Source: Botrytis cinerea B05.10 (Eukaryota; Ascomycota; Leotiomycetes; Helotiales; Sclerotiniaceae). Taken from it: DNA of 64,000 nucleotides. The position numbers and the translations under genes are program-made. How positions within the stretch are numbered: the first letter of the stretch is position 1; each line of letters starts with the position of its first letter. This document shows, piece after piece, positions 1 to 14,208 of this stretch. The stretch lies in assembly GCF_000143535.2 (NCBI RefSeq), contig NC_037324.1, positions 1,736,001 through 1,800,000 of the forward strand. Direction: 5' to 3'. Below the pieces are notes generated by a model. It was given only the letters and a program-made list of their open reading frames with translations. It had not been told where the DNA came from and ran no database searches.

Positions 1-263
1 CTCAAACCCTCAATCCTCATTACAATTAAGATTTAATTATAAACAACAATAATCTATTTATATAATTTATTAATTAAAAGTACTAAGATTTTAATTTAAT
101 AATTTTATCAACTAAAATAATTTTATTTTAATATCGATATATTATTTATAATAATTAAAAGAGATTTTATAAATCTGTAAATATAAAAATGACTTATTAT
201 AGAGACATAATATAGTTATATAATGAATAGAGTACATTTCTATTTGGTGTGCTTTTACGAATC

Positions 264-350
<87 letters not shown>

Positions 351-944
351 TATAAAAACAATAGTTTACATACTTTACTAATCTCTTACTTCTAGCTTAT
401 ATAAAGATATTAGAGATACAATTAAACTTTAAACCCTTAAAATCTTATAATTCTCTTTCTCTTTCTTATTCTTTTCCTAATTCTCTTTCTAATCCTTTTT
501 CTTATTCTCTTCTCTTATTCTTTTTTTAATTCTCACTTATATAACCTAACAACTTACCAATCAAGAATATTAAAATTTCGATCTAATAATTGATTAGATT
601 TATAATAAAATATCTATATTAACATATAACTTTACAATTAGAATTTAACAAGTAATAAAAATAATATATTTAAAAAACATATAACAAACTCTAATAGAAT
701 ATATCTTCAATAATTAATTTATATACCTTCAAAGGATTATATACTGAGTTGAAATTCTATAATTATTTAGCTTTCTCATCGACTGGAACAACCCTACCCT
801 AACATCGATACATTACTTATAACCAATCAAAAAAGGTTTTATAAATCTGCAAAATTGAAAATGACCTGCTATATAGATATATATGATTATATAATATATG
901 GAGTACATTTCCACTTCGTTTGCTTCTATGAATCCATAATAAAC
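1..944 (+). repeat. Two adjoining partial copies of an unclassified interspersed repeat
   Basis: Positions 1 to about 265 and about 330 to 944 each match parts of the same family seen complete at 28334-29197 and, inverted, at 40018-40913. The first copy lacks the middle of the unit; the second runs from the segment beginning near TATAAACTTCGCTAACCTC in better-preserved copies to the common end near a GAATCCATAATAA motif. The first copy ends in a long (TAA)n tract. The 3' side of the second copy passes straight into the terminal part of a Fot1-like transposon, suggesting nesting. The class of the family is not known to me. Confidence 0.6.
266..350. repeat. (TAA)n microsatellite
   Basis: About 28 TAA units with a single interruption (a G near 300). 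It directly follows the 3' end of a copy of the unclassified 0.9 kb repeat, so it may be the simple-sequence tail of that element rather than an independent microsatellite. Confidence 0.9.
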
Positions 945-1075
945 TCTAAATTATTAAATTTTTAATAATTTCAATTAATTGATTCGATTGTTATTGAATA
1001 ATATAAGACTGAAAATATAAATTGCAATAAAAGTAGTGCATTTAATGATATAATACACTCAGTGTTAAACAACGT
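945..1075 (+). mobile_element. Fot1-like transposon, 3' terminal fragment
   Basis: This sequence matches the last 130 bp or so of the element at 9145-10996, including the segment around TTGATTCGATTGTTATTGAA and the terminal inverted repeat ending in AACAACGT followed by TA. The rest of the element is missing or lies beyond the inserted unclassified repeat on the left. Differences from the other copies are mainly transitions. Confidence 0.6.
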
Positions 1076-1407
1076 TATATCTATCTATATCTTATAACAG
1101 AAAATTCAAAGTTAGCAGGTTCCTTATAACGAAATGCAAGAAAAGAAATCAAGATAGGTAATATTAAAATTTAGAAATTTCTTGATTTCTAATAACTCTA
1201 CGAACAAATTTCAAAACTTTGGATTAATAGTTAATTAAATCCAGATAATAACAAGTCATAAAATATACCTCATTGCAAAAAAAAAAAAGTGATCCAATTT
1301 TTGAAGGAAATCTAAAATCTTTAAGTATCTCTTAAGTTCGAATTCAAATAAAAGAGCAATTGATTTCTTTTGAATGTTTAGAATTCTAAAAGTTACACTA
1401 TATAATC

Positions 1408-1600
1408 ACAAGCTTTTTCTCGGCCCTTTATGACTAGAGATAATAATAAGCTTACTAAAACTATCTATAACCATCTCTGATATTCCTCGAAATTTATATT
1501 CATATTTATATTATAAAATTTTATAAAACGTTCAAATAATTGAAAAGTTTCAATTATTCTGTGATTTAAATTTGAAATTTAAAGCTGCTCAGAGATTTTA
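1408..1600 (+). repeat. Unclassified AT-rich repeat, copy 1
   Basis: It begins ACAAGCTTTTTCTCGGCC and resembles 7440-7630 across about 200 bp, including a shared region near the end (AAATTTAAAGCTGCTCAGAG here). No coding potential or terminal repeats were recognised. The relation is diverged, with many transitions. Confidence 0.4.
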
Positions 1601-4077
1601 GAGTTTTTGATAAGATAGTTCACATAATTATTCAAATGAAACAATCTATATCTAGATATAAATCTAAATATCAACTTCAATGTAAATCTATCTTATTCGC
1701 TTACATTGTGCTAAAAATTAGGGTAAGAGTGTTAAAGATACTATTAATTTCCAAAACCACAATATCTACTTGAAGTTATCTGAAGATCAGAATCAAAATT
1801 AGAAATTTAAAAAAAAACCATTATAAAAACCATATATCTCACTTGTGTATTCGGTTTACATTCGAATAGAGCATTAAAGATGCTTTTGAATCTAAAGATG
1901 ATTTCCTTTTATTAAATCTCAAAGTTATATAGAGATCTTGAACCTGAATTAGAATCTAAATTTATATAGTACAACAAGGCTTCTCTTTCAATTTTGTTTT
2001 TAATTCGAATAATATTGTTAAACATGAAATGTTTTTGAATCAATGAAGAATATATTAGCTATTTAACTATAAGCTTTTTCAAAAATGATTAACAAAAGAG
2101 TAAAGAAATGAACGATCATTTATTATAAATCTATCAAAATTATATTTTTCAAAAATCCTTAATTTAAAATAATTTTATACCATTTTATTTATCATTTATT
2201 ATGATTGTATCTACTTTTCAATACAGTTAGTTTTTATAGTTTTAACTCCGAAAACAGGTCAACAGTGCAGACCTTATATGCTTTTAAAAAAGGTGATATG
2301 AACAATAAATATATTATATTGAATCAAATCAATGGAAAAGGTTTATTCATCTGTTTTTATAATAATTTGAGCTTTTTAGTATTCGAAGGTTTCATGAAAA
2401 GGATTTATACATAAAGAAACAAAATTCTCAAATATAAAAAAACATAAAATAAAAATCTATGAAAAGCCATGCTGTATTAGGAAATACATTTTCTAGTTAT
2501 ACTGATATAAAAGCTTAATATTCCAACGAAACTTTGAAAGAATCGTTCTTGCAGGGGTAGAAGTGGTGTAAAATTATTAATACTATAGATCCAGAATACA
2601 TATCAATCTACTAAAGTCTCACCTTCTATATTCGTCCCTAACAACGTTCATGAATATCTTATACGGAAAAGCACAAAACTTTTAAATATTCTGAGAACAT
2701 TAGGTACACAATTGAATCAGTTTATAAGCTATTTGAAATGAAAGTAATAGAAACTGCATTATAATAACCTCGATAGCGATTATTACTTGCATAATATACA
2801 ATATACCACCATTTATGTTCAAAAGGAGTAATAATTTTTTGATATGTAAAAAGTATAACATTAAAAAGTAGAAATATCTTAATATCTTTGTTAAACCTAG
2901 TATATCAATCCAATTTAAATACTAATATACTAAATACAAATTCAAGATTAGGGATATGATTACTACATTTTATAATATTAGATTTGAAATATTATCATTG
3001 GCAAAATAGTTTTACCTAGGAAAAGAAAGTATAATACATTTAGATATATTTTATAGTCAATTTAATTCAGTTACGTAGACCAAATTTAATATGAGCTTAG
3101 TACTATTATATAATTGATTCGAGATCGTTAGTATAAGATTTAATGCTTTAAATAATGATAAAGATTTTTTTCAAGTGTATTTGTTTTTTTTTAATAGATT
3201 TTCATCAGATAAATACTATTAATCTCACATTTGTGTTTACGCTACTACTCTTATTTCAATCGTATTAAATATTCAAATTAAAATATTTGTGTTAAACTAT
3301 TTTTTATATCCATTAAGTTGATTATAATTGTGGTTAATTTAACAATAATTTATAAAATAAATTTCATTACATTAGAATCACAATAGATCAGAATCGACAC
3401 TCTCAACCAATATTGAGTGATTAGTCATATAGTAAACAGTCAACAAGTAGTATATTTATATAAAGTAATTTTAAACATTTATTTGATTCCGTTTTAAGTA
3501 CTTTAAGATGATATTATATTAAGAAGATTATGTTCTTAATACGAAATATTGATTGTTTGTATCTTACAATTTCAATAATTAAATATTCTTTCTAATAATT
3601 ATAAAAACATCAATAAGAAAATTCAATAATATTAGATACACATTATATTTTAGTTTTTTATTACATTATTGTGAAACTTATAAACAAAAGCAAAAACTGT
3701 AAATGCGATTTATGTTACAAATATTAAAGAATGATATTAATCATTAATATTTTTTTTAATTCAGAAGGAAACAATAATAATAATGTACAGTTGATTCTCT
3801 TATTTACATTCAATTAATTCAATAGAAATCTTTCTTATAAATAAAATATTATTTTTAGAAATTAGTATTGGTGTTTTTTTTGTATAAATATTATTATAGA
3901 GCACATAATTTTTATACCCCTTAGATTCATTCTATAGTGGAAATTATGCTCAAATGGATAGATTCTAGCTTATTATAGAATTCAATCATTCTAATATAGG
4001 ATCTAAGTATTCCACTGTAGAATCTATCTTCCCGCCGCCGCTCACCATTGAACCTATCTATAGCAGTAGGTTCTAAA

Positions 4078-4272
4078 TGTCAAGTGGTACTCTATATTAG
4101 GTAAGTGGTATTTTATTTGAAGGGCTAGCTAACTATATATAAGAAGTAGGCCTTGAATAAAGACTTGAAAAAAGTTAGATTCAAAAAGCTAATCTCTTTC
4201 GTCTTCGCTTAAAACTATACAACAGCGATTATTGAATTGAAGTCATTCACTATATCCACATTTCCTCACCTA
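4078..4272 (+). mobile_element. Probable solo LTR
   Basis: About 195 bp, less AT-rich than its surroundings, starting TGTCAAGTGG and ending CCTCACCTA, where the final CA would have become TA by RIP. An internal TATATAAG lies about 55 bp in, followed by a pyrimidine-rich TCTTTCGTCTTCGC segment, as in a retrotransposon LTR promoter. The flanks are CTAAA on the left and CTAGA on the right, a 5-bp target duplication with one transition. The exact right end is uncertain. The surrounding sequence (about 3900-4395) has several TAGATTCTA-type palindromic repeats and may be an older MITE that hosts the insertion. Confidence 0.45.
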
Positions 4273-7200
4273 CTAGAGATTCTATCATAGAATCTATTAT
4301 AGGATCTAAAGCACATGAAAGTAAAACAAAGTTAAATTTAGGATGTAAGAGTATTTAAATGACATTTGGAAGGGTATGAGAGTAGTTTTTCAATCATTAT
4401 ATTATTTGAAATCAACATTGATTCAATAGATTCAAAACTATATTATTACATTGACTGAATATAAATTTTATTGTATATCATATCATACAAAAATACATTA
4501 AATCTCAAGTATTTTTTAAAATTATAACACTCAAGATTTGTGAAATCTTCTACTGATGACACATACTAAAGCATAAAAATTCAAGAGTTAATTTATAACT
4601 ACAAAAATTACATTCAAAATACTAAGTAATATAATGGTTGTGGTAGTTTTGTTAATTTTAACAAATCTTTATTTTCTTCAAATTTGATTTTCATCAAGTA
4701 TAATATTGATTCTATATTTAATCAATAATTTGATTTTACACAAATAAAAACTTTCTAAAATATAGAATGGAAGAAGAACTCATGGAGTCTATTTCTAATT
4801 ATATTCACCAAAACGAATTGTTCTCATAAAGACATTAAAATTTGTAATAAGCGTATTATAAATGGAAAATTGAACATAATTAAGGGATCTGTATAACTAC
4901 ATATACTTCATTAAAATTAGTAAGCTATTGGAAGTTTGTTAAATATATCAATATTAGCCTTAATAATTAAAATAAATGAGTTCAAAATTCAAATCCACTG
5001 TTGACTGTTTGCATCGTTAAATTGATAATTAATTTTGATAAAACAATTGTGAAGAAATGAAAAGGTATTCGAATAATATCAAAGTAAAAAGTATAAAGAT
5101 ATGTCGATTTTCGATTGTAAAATATTGTTTTGATTTTATAGAGCTATAATATTATTGAATAATTGAGTTTCTTTGTACAATATGATTTTTAAGAATAAAA
5201 ATTTAATATACTGAAAAGCAATAATCTTCAGAATATATATAACTTCAAATATCAAAATGAAGATGCGAATTGTAACATTCCTACTTAGGTAGATTGAAAT
5301 CGTAAATAAGTATAATGAATAAATGATAGAAAGAAAACATGTGTTCTTTTGAAAAATATCAATCGTATAACAGTTTGCTAAAACTAATTAAATATAAGGA
5401 TAATTCCAGGTTTATAACTTTGTTTTTGTAGAAATCAAAATAAAATGAATAACTTCAGTAATTTCTTTCATAATAATTAATATTTTTTATGGAATACAGA
5501 TCCAGCTGTATCTTCATGTTTAACAGAAGTAACAACAAATTGTTTTAGATTTATAAAACTTAAAAATTTGGGTTTGATACCTAGGTATCTAATTGTGGGC
5601 ATATATTAATAATTTCAAGTTTAAGTCACTAATCTTAACTAGGCGAGTACATGTTGTTTTATTATATAATAGTTGTTTCAAAAGATTCAAAAACATTTTT
5701 AATATTCAACAACTAGAATCCATAATTAAAAGTTAGAATCTAGGAGTAAGAAAAATATAATAAATTATAAAATCTCGTCTATCTTTTGAAGTCAAAATCT
5801 GAATAATACAAAATTAAAGATTGAATAAGTTTTAACGTTCTATGAGTAGTTTAGTAGTCTCATGAATACCTTGGTATAGGTATCTTTTACTCAAATTAAT
5901 GTTACAAAAAGTCTACATATCCAGTAATTTCAATTTCGAAATACAAATAAATATAATTTATCATGCTCATGAAGTTTAATATTTATACTTAGATTTAAAA
6001 TCTTCTTTCTGATGAAAAAATGTTGAAGAGATAATATAAAGATTTAGATTTTTTATCTCCTCAATGTTGATCATTATAATCAAAATAATAACTTGATGCA
6101 TTCTGTATATTATTGAAGGGTGATTTGGTATCTCAAAATACAATGAATTACTCGCAAGTAATTAAAAATGTAAAAGACTTTGCATTATTGGAACTATTAC
6201 ATATTTAATCTCATATAACCTGGATTTTAATTTCAATACCTGGGCAGGTACAATTTAATAATAAATTTGAAAAGAGTTTCTTAAAACATTCTTGATTTTA
6301 GTTTTCAATTTTAATGTCTACATACCTAGGTAGGTAGGTACCCATCAATACTAGATTCTAATTTTCAATTAAAGATTTTTTCTTGAATACTAGATGGTAG
6401 CTTATAAAAAAAGTTCTTTTTAATAGAATTTAAATACTTAGGTAACAGTTTTCTTCGAAAGTCTAAACAATAATCTTGTAACTCTCAGTTTTAATTCAAG
6501 ACCATGAATTCTAATTATCATAAAGTCCAACTACCTAGGTATCTAGATAATGCAAAAATGATTTAGAATTCATTTTAATTGCAAAAACCAGTTGACTTTA
6601 ATTTTAATAGTAGGTATGTGTTATTAAATATATACCTATATCAAAGGTTATTACAAACCTGATACTTCTACTACTTGGCTACTCCAGTGTGTTTTCAAGG
6701 AAACTCCTTGATGAAAATCTTTCACAGAGATTTATTAATATTTTCACGTTTCTAATACCTAACTTCTCCTTTACACATTTCTTGTTTGTACCTCTTGATA
6801 TTAATACTTAATCTTTGATTGATATTACATTTGTAGTTAACTTTAATTAAAACTTATCTTTTCTTTGACACCTAGATAGTAAAAGATGAGTATTTGTGAA
6901 TGAAATCTATAAAAAATTCTGCAAAAAGAGTTTTCTAGACTTATAGAAACTTTACAACGTTTGTATTTTAGTTTAAATCGAGTTATTTGTTTACTATCAA
7001 GATGAAAGCGAGTTGTACAGTATGATATCTTTATTTTATTCAATATGTATCTTATTCTTAGTGTTCATTAAAAATTCATTCTAATCATTGAGGTGTTCAT
7101 ATTAATTAATTTTTTCAGTATGATTTTGACGATTGGAAATTTAGCTCTAAATTTTTTATCTTAAACTATTTTCGATTTATCTTTTAAATTATGTATATAA

Positions 7201-7439
7201 CTACCTAAGTAGCCAAAAATTCTACAATAAACCATTTATAATGATTAAAAATAAATTGTTGATTGTTATTTAATTTTCTATTCACCTGAGCACCTTCAAT
7301 ATTTTATTTATTTTATTGTTATGATATTGCTGAACGACTATTCATTTTATATTTAAACTTCCATTTAGATCAATATTGAAATCTTAATATCTATGTAATT
7401 ATATTTTAACTAAAAAAATTTGAACTTCTATTATAAAGT

Positions 7440-7630
7440 ACAAGCTTTTTCTTGGCCTGCTGTGGCTAAAAATAACAACAGCTTCGCCAACGCTCGCCAT
7501 AGTTACTTGTAATACCACTCAGAACCATTATTTATATTTATATTATTTAACTTTTAAAATTCTAAAAATAAATAAGATTAATATTCTTATGTTATATTAA
7601 ATATAAATTTTAAAGTTGTTCAAAGATCGT
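7440..7630 (+). repeat. Unclassified AT-rich repeat, copy 2
   Basis: It begins ACAAGCTTTTTCTTGGCC and is related to 1408-1600. This copy keeps more G and C (for example AGCTTCGCCAACGCTCGCC) and so seems less mutated. Function unknown. Confidence 0.4.
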
Positions 7631-9144
7631 TAGCCTTTTGAAATGATACCTAATCTATACCTATGCAGATTTAAATGGGATATATTCAACCCACAAATTT
7701 TAATAATAATACCTAGATACCTAGGTAATAATAACAACAATAGTCTATAAACTTCGCTAACCTCTTGTTTCTAGCTCGTTTTAAAGGCGCCTAAGGCGCG
7801 ATTCCGCCTAAAAACCTAAGATAGACCTAAAACTAATCTAATCTAGTAAATATTTCTCTAAACCTTTTTTTAATTCCTTTTCTGAATCTCTTTCCAAATT
7901 CTTAAAATCTAATAAATTTAATTAATTTTATGAGAAATCTTTCTTCCAAATCTATATCTAATCATCTTTTTTAACCTTTTTTTCAATCCTCTTACCTAAT
8001 TCTTTTTTCTCTTTCCTAATCTTCTTTTTTAAGGTTTTTTTTTAAATTCTCTTTTTAATTCTCTTTTTAATTTTCAATTTTATTTTCTTCTATTAAATCT
8101 AAAAACCTTACATTCCTTAGCTCTTTCATTGTATTCCTGAATTTCCAAACTAATGAACAAAATCCATTCAATTCTTCGAAACTTCAATCTACCTTTTCAA
8201 TTCAATTGTTAAATTCAATTTTTGAAACAATACTTTTTTAACAATCAACAAGTAATTAATATAAAAGCTATATTACTAAAAAGCTTTCAATTCAAGGAAC
8301 AATATAATACTTTTCGTTTTCATTTTACAAATCTTTTAATTCTAATTCTTTAATTAATTTATGAATTCGATTGTGCTTTATGTTTGCATATAACTGTGTA
8401 GAATATCTATATTTTTTCTCGACTAATCAGCATCAAATTATGAATGGTATTTTGGATCCTGTATGTTAAGGATGAAATTGTTTTTAATATTTAATTCGAG
8501 TATCTTTAATTTGTTCAATATAACTCTGGGTTTTAATTTAAATACTTACCCAGGTAGCTTTCAACTCCTTTAATTAGTTTAATCCTCAATAGAGGCATAC
8601 TCACATAATGGTTCTCATATAGTATGACTAAAACAATTGATAATTCTCTATTCTTGATATTAGAAGAAGTTAATATTGTTTAATATTCTAAACATTGAAT
8701 AAAATACAAAATACTAAAATATTAAAACAATTCAATATTCAAGTGAATTCCATAAAATTTAATAAGATAAAAATGTGTTTTCTACAAGTACAAAGGTTTT
8801 TTGATAGAAATTTGAATAATCTTGTACATTTTAAAGGTTATTCGATTATTCCAATACTAAAGAAATTCAATCTGTATTCTTTTTAAAAACAAATACATTT
8901 TATAATAAAGCAATGAGTTCTTTAATAGCTATACTATATTACTTTTAAAAAGAAATAATATCGAATTTTAATTTATTGAAGTCTTTTCATTTCGATACAT
9001 CTAGATATAATAACTTCAATAAAATTTATAGATATGAAATTAGTTTTTCGAATAGTTTTGATAACTTTGATAAATAATCATAAATTGTTATCTAAATATA
9101 TCTTTTTTTGAATTCAATGTTTCTATAAATATTTTATTCAATTA

Positions 9145-10996
9145 ACATAGTTTATCAGCATATAGGCCATATCACTATATGAGCCACTTTCACTTCAATT
9201 TATACTTTTCTTTTTCAATATACATTTTATCAATGATCTATAATAAATTCAAATAATCAAAAAGCTTATATATTTCTTATTATCAAAGCTATTCAGAAAA
9301 ACAAAAAAATAAGTATTCAAAAGATTGCTAAAATATATAATATTCTGTATATAATATTATAATATAAAATTGATAGTTTTATTCCTTATATAGAATATCA
9401 ATATAAAGCTTGTAATCTTTTAGAATTAAAACAGAATATTATTATCGAATATATATTCGACATAAATTCGAAAGGGTTTTCATTTAAATTCAAAAATATG
9501 AAAGATATAATAAATCAGATTCTCAAATTAAAGGATATAAAAAATATCAAAAAGCTTTAAATATATCGATTTATAAAATATCGAATCGAATTAAAGATAT
9601 ATTTTAATTGTATTTATAATTTTTAATAAGCTTTTTATAAGGATTCTAAACTTATTGAAAAACGATTTCAATTAATTATAAATATATAAATGAAATTTAA
9701 TATTTTGAATAATGATTTTTATAATTTCAATAAAATAGATTTTATAATAGAGATTATATATATAATAAAAATTGTTATTAATATTAAAAGGTATAATAAA
9801 AGCAAATTAATATAATCAAACAATTAAAAATGAATTATAATAACAATAAATAGAAATGAAGAGAATAAAACCATTTCTCTATTTTTAATAATTCAAAAAT
9901 AAATTTATTTTTTTAATTAATATATCGAAACAAATTTTCCTATAGAATAAGCTATTAAATCTATATCTAATAAATGGATAAATAATGAAATGAATTTAAA
10001 ATAATTGAAATACTTTGATAAATATATTAAGAATTGAAGAAAAGGTAAATATCGAATATTAATATTGAATGAATATAAAAGCTATAAATCAATAGCTTTT
10101 CAAATATACTATAAAGAGAATAATATTATATATTTATATTTACTATTATATTTAAATTATTTAATTCAATTATTTGATATTGATTATTTTAGCAATCTGA
10201 AATATTCATATAGTAATCAAATTGATAGATTTATTAAGATATATATTAATTATATTTTGAAAATTAAATTCTTTATAGTTTTTAAAATTATATATAAGGA
10301 ATTAATTATTTCTCAGAATATGAAATCAGAATTTCAAGAAACAAATTTGATCTTATTTAATTCTAAAGCTATATTTTCGAAATTAGATATTCGAATTTAT
10401 ATATCTATTCCCCTCTTTTTTGATTTAAATTAATAAATCTCTTGAACCGTTTACAATTCAATAAAAACTCTTTTTCAATCAATATTAATTAAATCTCGAA
10501 TAATTCATTATCAATCAAATTGTTTTATATTTATATTCGAAATTATATTAATTTTACTTAAAAATATAAAGAGATTAGCTTATAAGAATATATTTTTAAA
10601 TATAAAAAATTATATATTTCAAACAATGAATAAAATATTAAATAAATATCGATATATAAAAAAAATTCAATTATATTAAAAAAGAATGTTTATTAAACAA
10701 AAAACTTTTAATATATTATTTTAATAAGAAATTGGTATTTAGATATAATATGATAAGTATTAAAAAGAAAGGAATTCTAATAGAAAAGTATTTTTTAATC
10801 AATATTGTAATAAATATGGAAAAATAAGATATGATATACGAATTTATTAAAATAATAAAATAAATTTTAAATTATTAGATTCTTTATAATTTTAATTAAT
10901 TGATTCAATTGTTATTGAATAATATAGATTTGAAAATGTAAATTGAGGTGAAAGTAGCTCACATAGTGATATAGCCCATATACTGATAAACTACGT
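9145..10996 (+). mobile_element. Fot1/pogo-type DNA transposon, RIP-inactivated
   Basis: A 1852-bp element with terminal inverted repeats of about 60 bp: the left end starts ACATAGTTTATCAG, and the right end read inward starts ACGTAGTTTATCAG. Nearly every mismatch between the two ends is a C/T or G/A transition. The element is flanked by TA on both sides (9143-9144 and 10997-10998), the target site of Tc1/mariner/pogo elements. Its length is like that of the Fot1 family (about 1.9 kb). The interior holds a decayed transposase reading frame, listed separately. No intact transposase remains. Confidence 0.8.
10065..10433 (+). pseudogene. Decayed pogo/Fot1-type transposase fragment (DDE domain)
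   Basis: A 122-codon open stretch inside the Fot1-like element. Its sequence has the order of the late DDE_1 transposase domain: a CKENNII-like stretch (here YKENNIIYLY), then the position where these transposases have a leucine/proline-histidine-serine-rich stretch before QPLD (here LIQLFDIDYF), then an LKxxY helix (LKYSYSNQIDRFIK). Replacement of P, H and S codons by L, Y and F codons is what C-to-T mutation on this strand would give. The frame is broken upstream and downstream, so this is a remnant and not a functional gene. Confidence 0.65.
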
Positions 10997-11527
10997 TATA
11001 TTGTATAGTAAAAACATTGATATTTTGATTTTAATGAAAAATTAATCTTTATGAATATAATATTTCTTTAATAAGTTTTACATTTGTTAAATTTTAGTTA
11101 TTTAGGTATATTTAATTATATATTAATCTTATAGTTTTATATTCTCTGATTAATATTATATATAATATTGAAGTGCGTCTTCTTTGAAATAAATTCCTAT
11201 GTCAAAATTAAACGAATTCCATAACTTTTTAAAAGCTTTAACTTCGAAATCTTTTTCAATATAAACAAAAACAATCTAAAACAATCTACTTTTTAGTGAT
11301 TCCTTTATTTTTAGCTAATACGCAAGTAAATTTTTCTTTAAATTTCAAAGTTTTGATGATATTAAAATAAAAAAATGATATTTCATTTTATTCTGAATAA
11401 AATAAGTTTTGATAAAAAGGTTTTAATCGCACAAACTTCGTACTCAGATCTAGAATAACCATAATCCAAAACTGACATTATAAAACTATCATTTGAATTC
11501 GTTTAAAGGCGATTACTCAGGTTTTCT

Positions 11528-11537
11528 GGGGGGGGGG
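11528..11537. repeat. Homopolymer of ten G
   Basis: Ten consecutive G in a region otherwise nearly devoid of G and C. It could be a true homopolymer or an assembly or sequencing artefact. Confidence 0.85.
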
Positions 11538-13776
11538 AATACCAATATATGCCACACTATAATCTAGTTTATTGAAATTAAAATTTAAATGATATTAAAG
11601 AGAACATATCAAGTTTAATAACATTAAAGTAATATAGATTTTTGTTTTTGTATTCAATTTAATAAAAAACTTGAATTATGATTATGATAAACACATATTT
11701 TATTAATTGAGAGAATGCAACATTTAAGAAAATAATGTACCTAGTAAAACATTCTGATAAGCTTACTCTTGTAATTGAGAAAAGTTCCACAAAAAAAACA
11801 TCATTCAAAATATTTTAATGTTGTAGTGAAAGCAAGAGCTGAATTTAAATGCTCGATAAGTGTTTCAAATATCAAGTTTTCTTTTGAACATATTTTTCAT
11901 TTTGTAACCTGTTAAAAAACAATTGAATATTTCTTTTAGTCATAAGGATAATACCATGTGATGTTACGTTCTATCACTTCAATAGAAAAATAAAACAATT
12001 ATTTAGATATGTAATTATTGTTAATTGATTTAAGTCAAGTTACTGTTTATTGGATATGAAGAATTTTATGAAAATATTGTATATTTGAATAGTTTAAGAC
12101 TTTGAACTTTTTTTTTCGAGTTTTAACTATGATGAGATTTGAATAAATTAATCAATGATTTTTTGACGAATATTTAGATGAATTGTAGGACACCTTTTTA
12201 CAATAAAAAGGTTAAGCACATTATTCTTGATATTTCCTAAATGATTGATTATTATGAATTTCTGAAAATTGTTTTAAAAATGAATTAATTTTTCTAATTT
12301 AAATGATTCAAAATATCCTTTATAATTGGAAAATATCTAATTGATCAAGAAAAAAAATATTAATATTCTGCCTACCTAGATAGGTATACATCAAATATTA
12401 AAATATGGAAATGATATATTAAGTGTGGTAATTGTAACTGATCAATAAAATGATATTGAAAGAAGTTTCAATAACTATGAAATCAAGAGTTTTTAAACAA
12501 AATTATTTTTATAGTTTCAGGATCAATAATGATTTATTTATTGTTATATCAAATTTTGAAAGTTTCTGAAGTTGAATTATTGATAGCTTTTTAATTAAGA
12601 TGAAAAGTAGAGATTTGATAATAATATTGAAATATAGAGTCAAATACAAGTTCCGTTTTGAAAATTTGATAAACATGAAATTCATATTAAATTAAAATCG
12701 AAATTGAAAAGTTTATAATTTCCAAAATAAATAAATGTAAAAGTCTTTACAGGTTTTCTGGAAAGAATAGTATGAGAGTTTGAAAGTATTTTAATGATTT
12801 TTTTTTTGAGTTTAAAGCAAAAGGTAAATGAAGGTATACATTTATATTGAGATTTATATTGATACTGATATTTGTGCATTGGAATTTAGAATTAGATTTA
12901 GATTTGTTGAATTCATTTGATTCGAATGTAGAAGAGCCATAAAGACTTACCACAATTAAACGAATACAAAAACCACCCTCTTTAAAAAAACCCCAACATT
13001 CCTGTACAACTACAAACATCGAATATAGATAAAATATTAATTAAAATCTTTCAAGATTAGAGAACTATATAGTTAGTATTAGCATAAATATGAATTCTAG
13101 GAAATATGAAAAATAATCACAAGGAATTCTGACAACCTTGGTATTATTTTTAATTATAAAGGGCGGAGGAAAAGCTTGTAATCATGTATTTTCTTTCATA
13201 CGGTTGTATATATTTTTACTTTAATGAAATTATTGTAATATGTTATAGCACCTTTCATTATCGGTTTGTCCATAGTATGATCTTTATAATGAAGAACATG
13301 AAGCATATATTGAATACCTCGGTATTTATGATGAACATTGAGTTTTCTTTCATGCTAGCTATGAATTGATCTAATTATTTTCGTAATAATGATGTTAGCT
13401 TATTAAATCTCACACATCATCGTTTTCTAATAATATCTTTGTTTCAGATTTATGATTTGAGATTTGAAGTCCTTAATTGTTGTTCTATTTTCAGTAAATA
13501 ATTATGGATAGAAATGTGATATTTATTATACTTACTTAAGCATTAGCAATTGCCAAAACAATCATAATTTTAAAGAAGTCATTATACTTTATTTTGCTTT
13601 TATTAAAAAAATATGTCCTTTTAAAGTATTAATTGATTAATTTAAATTTGACTTTAGACATTCCATTCTCATTTCGACTATAATGTTGTTTTCATATTAT
13701 ATCCCTCAAAATAATAGTTTCATCAAGATTATCATTATGATTAAATGTTATTTTCAAGTCTATGTGATATTAAAAT

Positions 13777-14135
13777 GCAAATTACTCTCATGCCCCTCAA
13801 ATGTTATTTAATTAATCTCATACCCTAAAATTGGAAAAAAAATTACTCTTGTATTTTTTAGATTCTATAATAGATTCTATAATCAAATAAATAGATTCTA
13901 ACCTTTTGAAATTAGATTCTATATTTGAGAAAAATATAAAAATTACAAATTACTTTGTTATAAAATCTATTCTAAGGTTAGAATTATAGGAGAGTAGATT
14001 TTATAATTAAAAGTATAGATTCTAGAGTAAGATTTTGAAAAGAATAGAATCTAAGAGGTATTAGAGTAAATTATTTCTGAATTTTGGGGCATAAAAGTAA
14101 TTAAATGACATTTGAGGGGTATAAGAGTAATTTGC
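13777..14135. mobile_element. MITE-like element with TAGATTCTA repeats
   Basis: About 359 bp bounded by inverted repeats of roughly 56 bp. The left end reads GCAAATTACTCTCATGCCCC; the right end read inward gives GCAAATTACTCTTATACCCC. The interior is built of short palindromic TAGATTCTA/TATAATAGA repeats. No target duplication is obvious. Related inverted-repeat ends occur near 4395 and near 35738, so this is a small family. No coding capacity. Confidence 0.6.
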
Positions 14136-14208
14136 CGTATAATTTATATAGTAATATTATAATGAAAGCTTAGCCCTTTCAATCAATAATTATTTGAATT
14201 TTATTATA

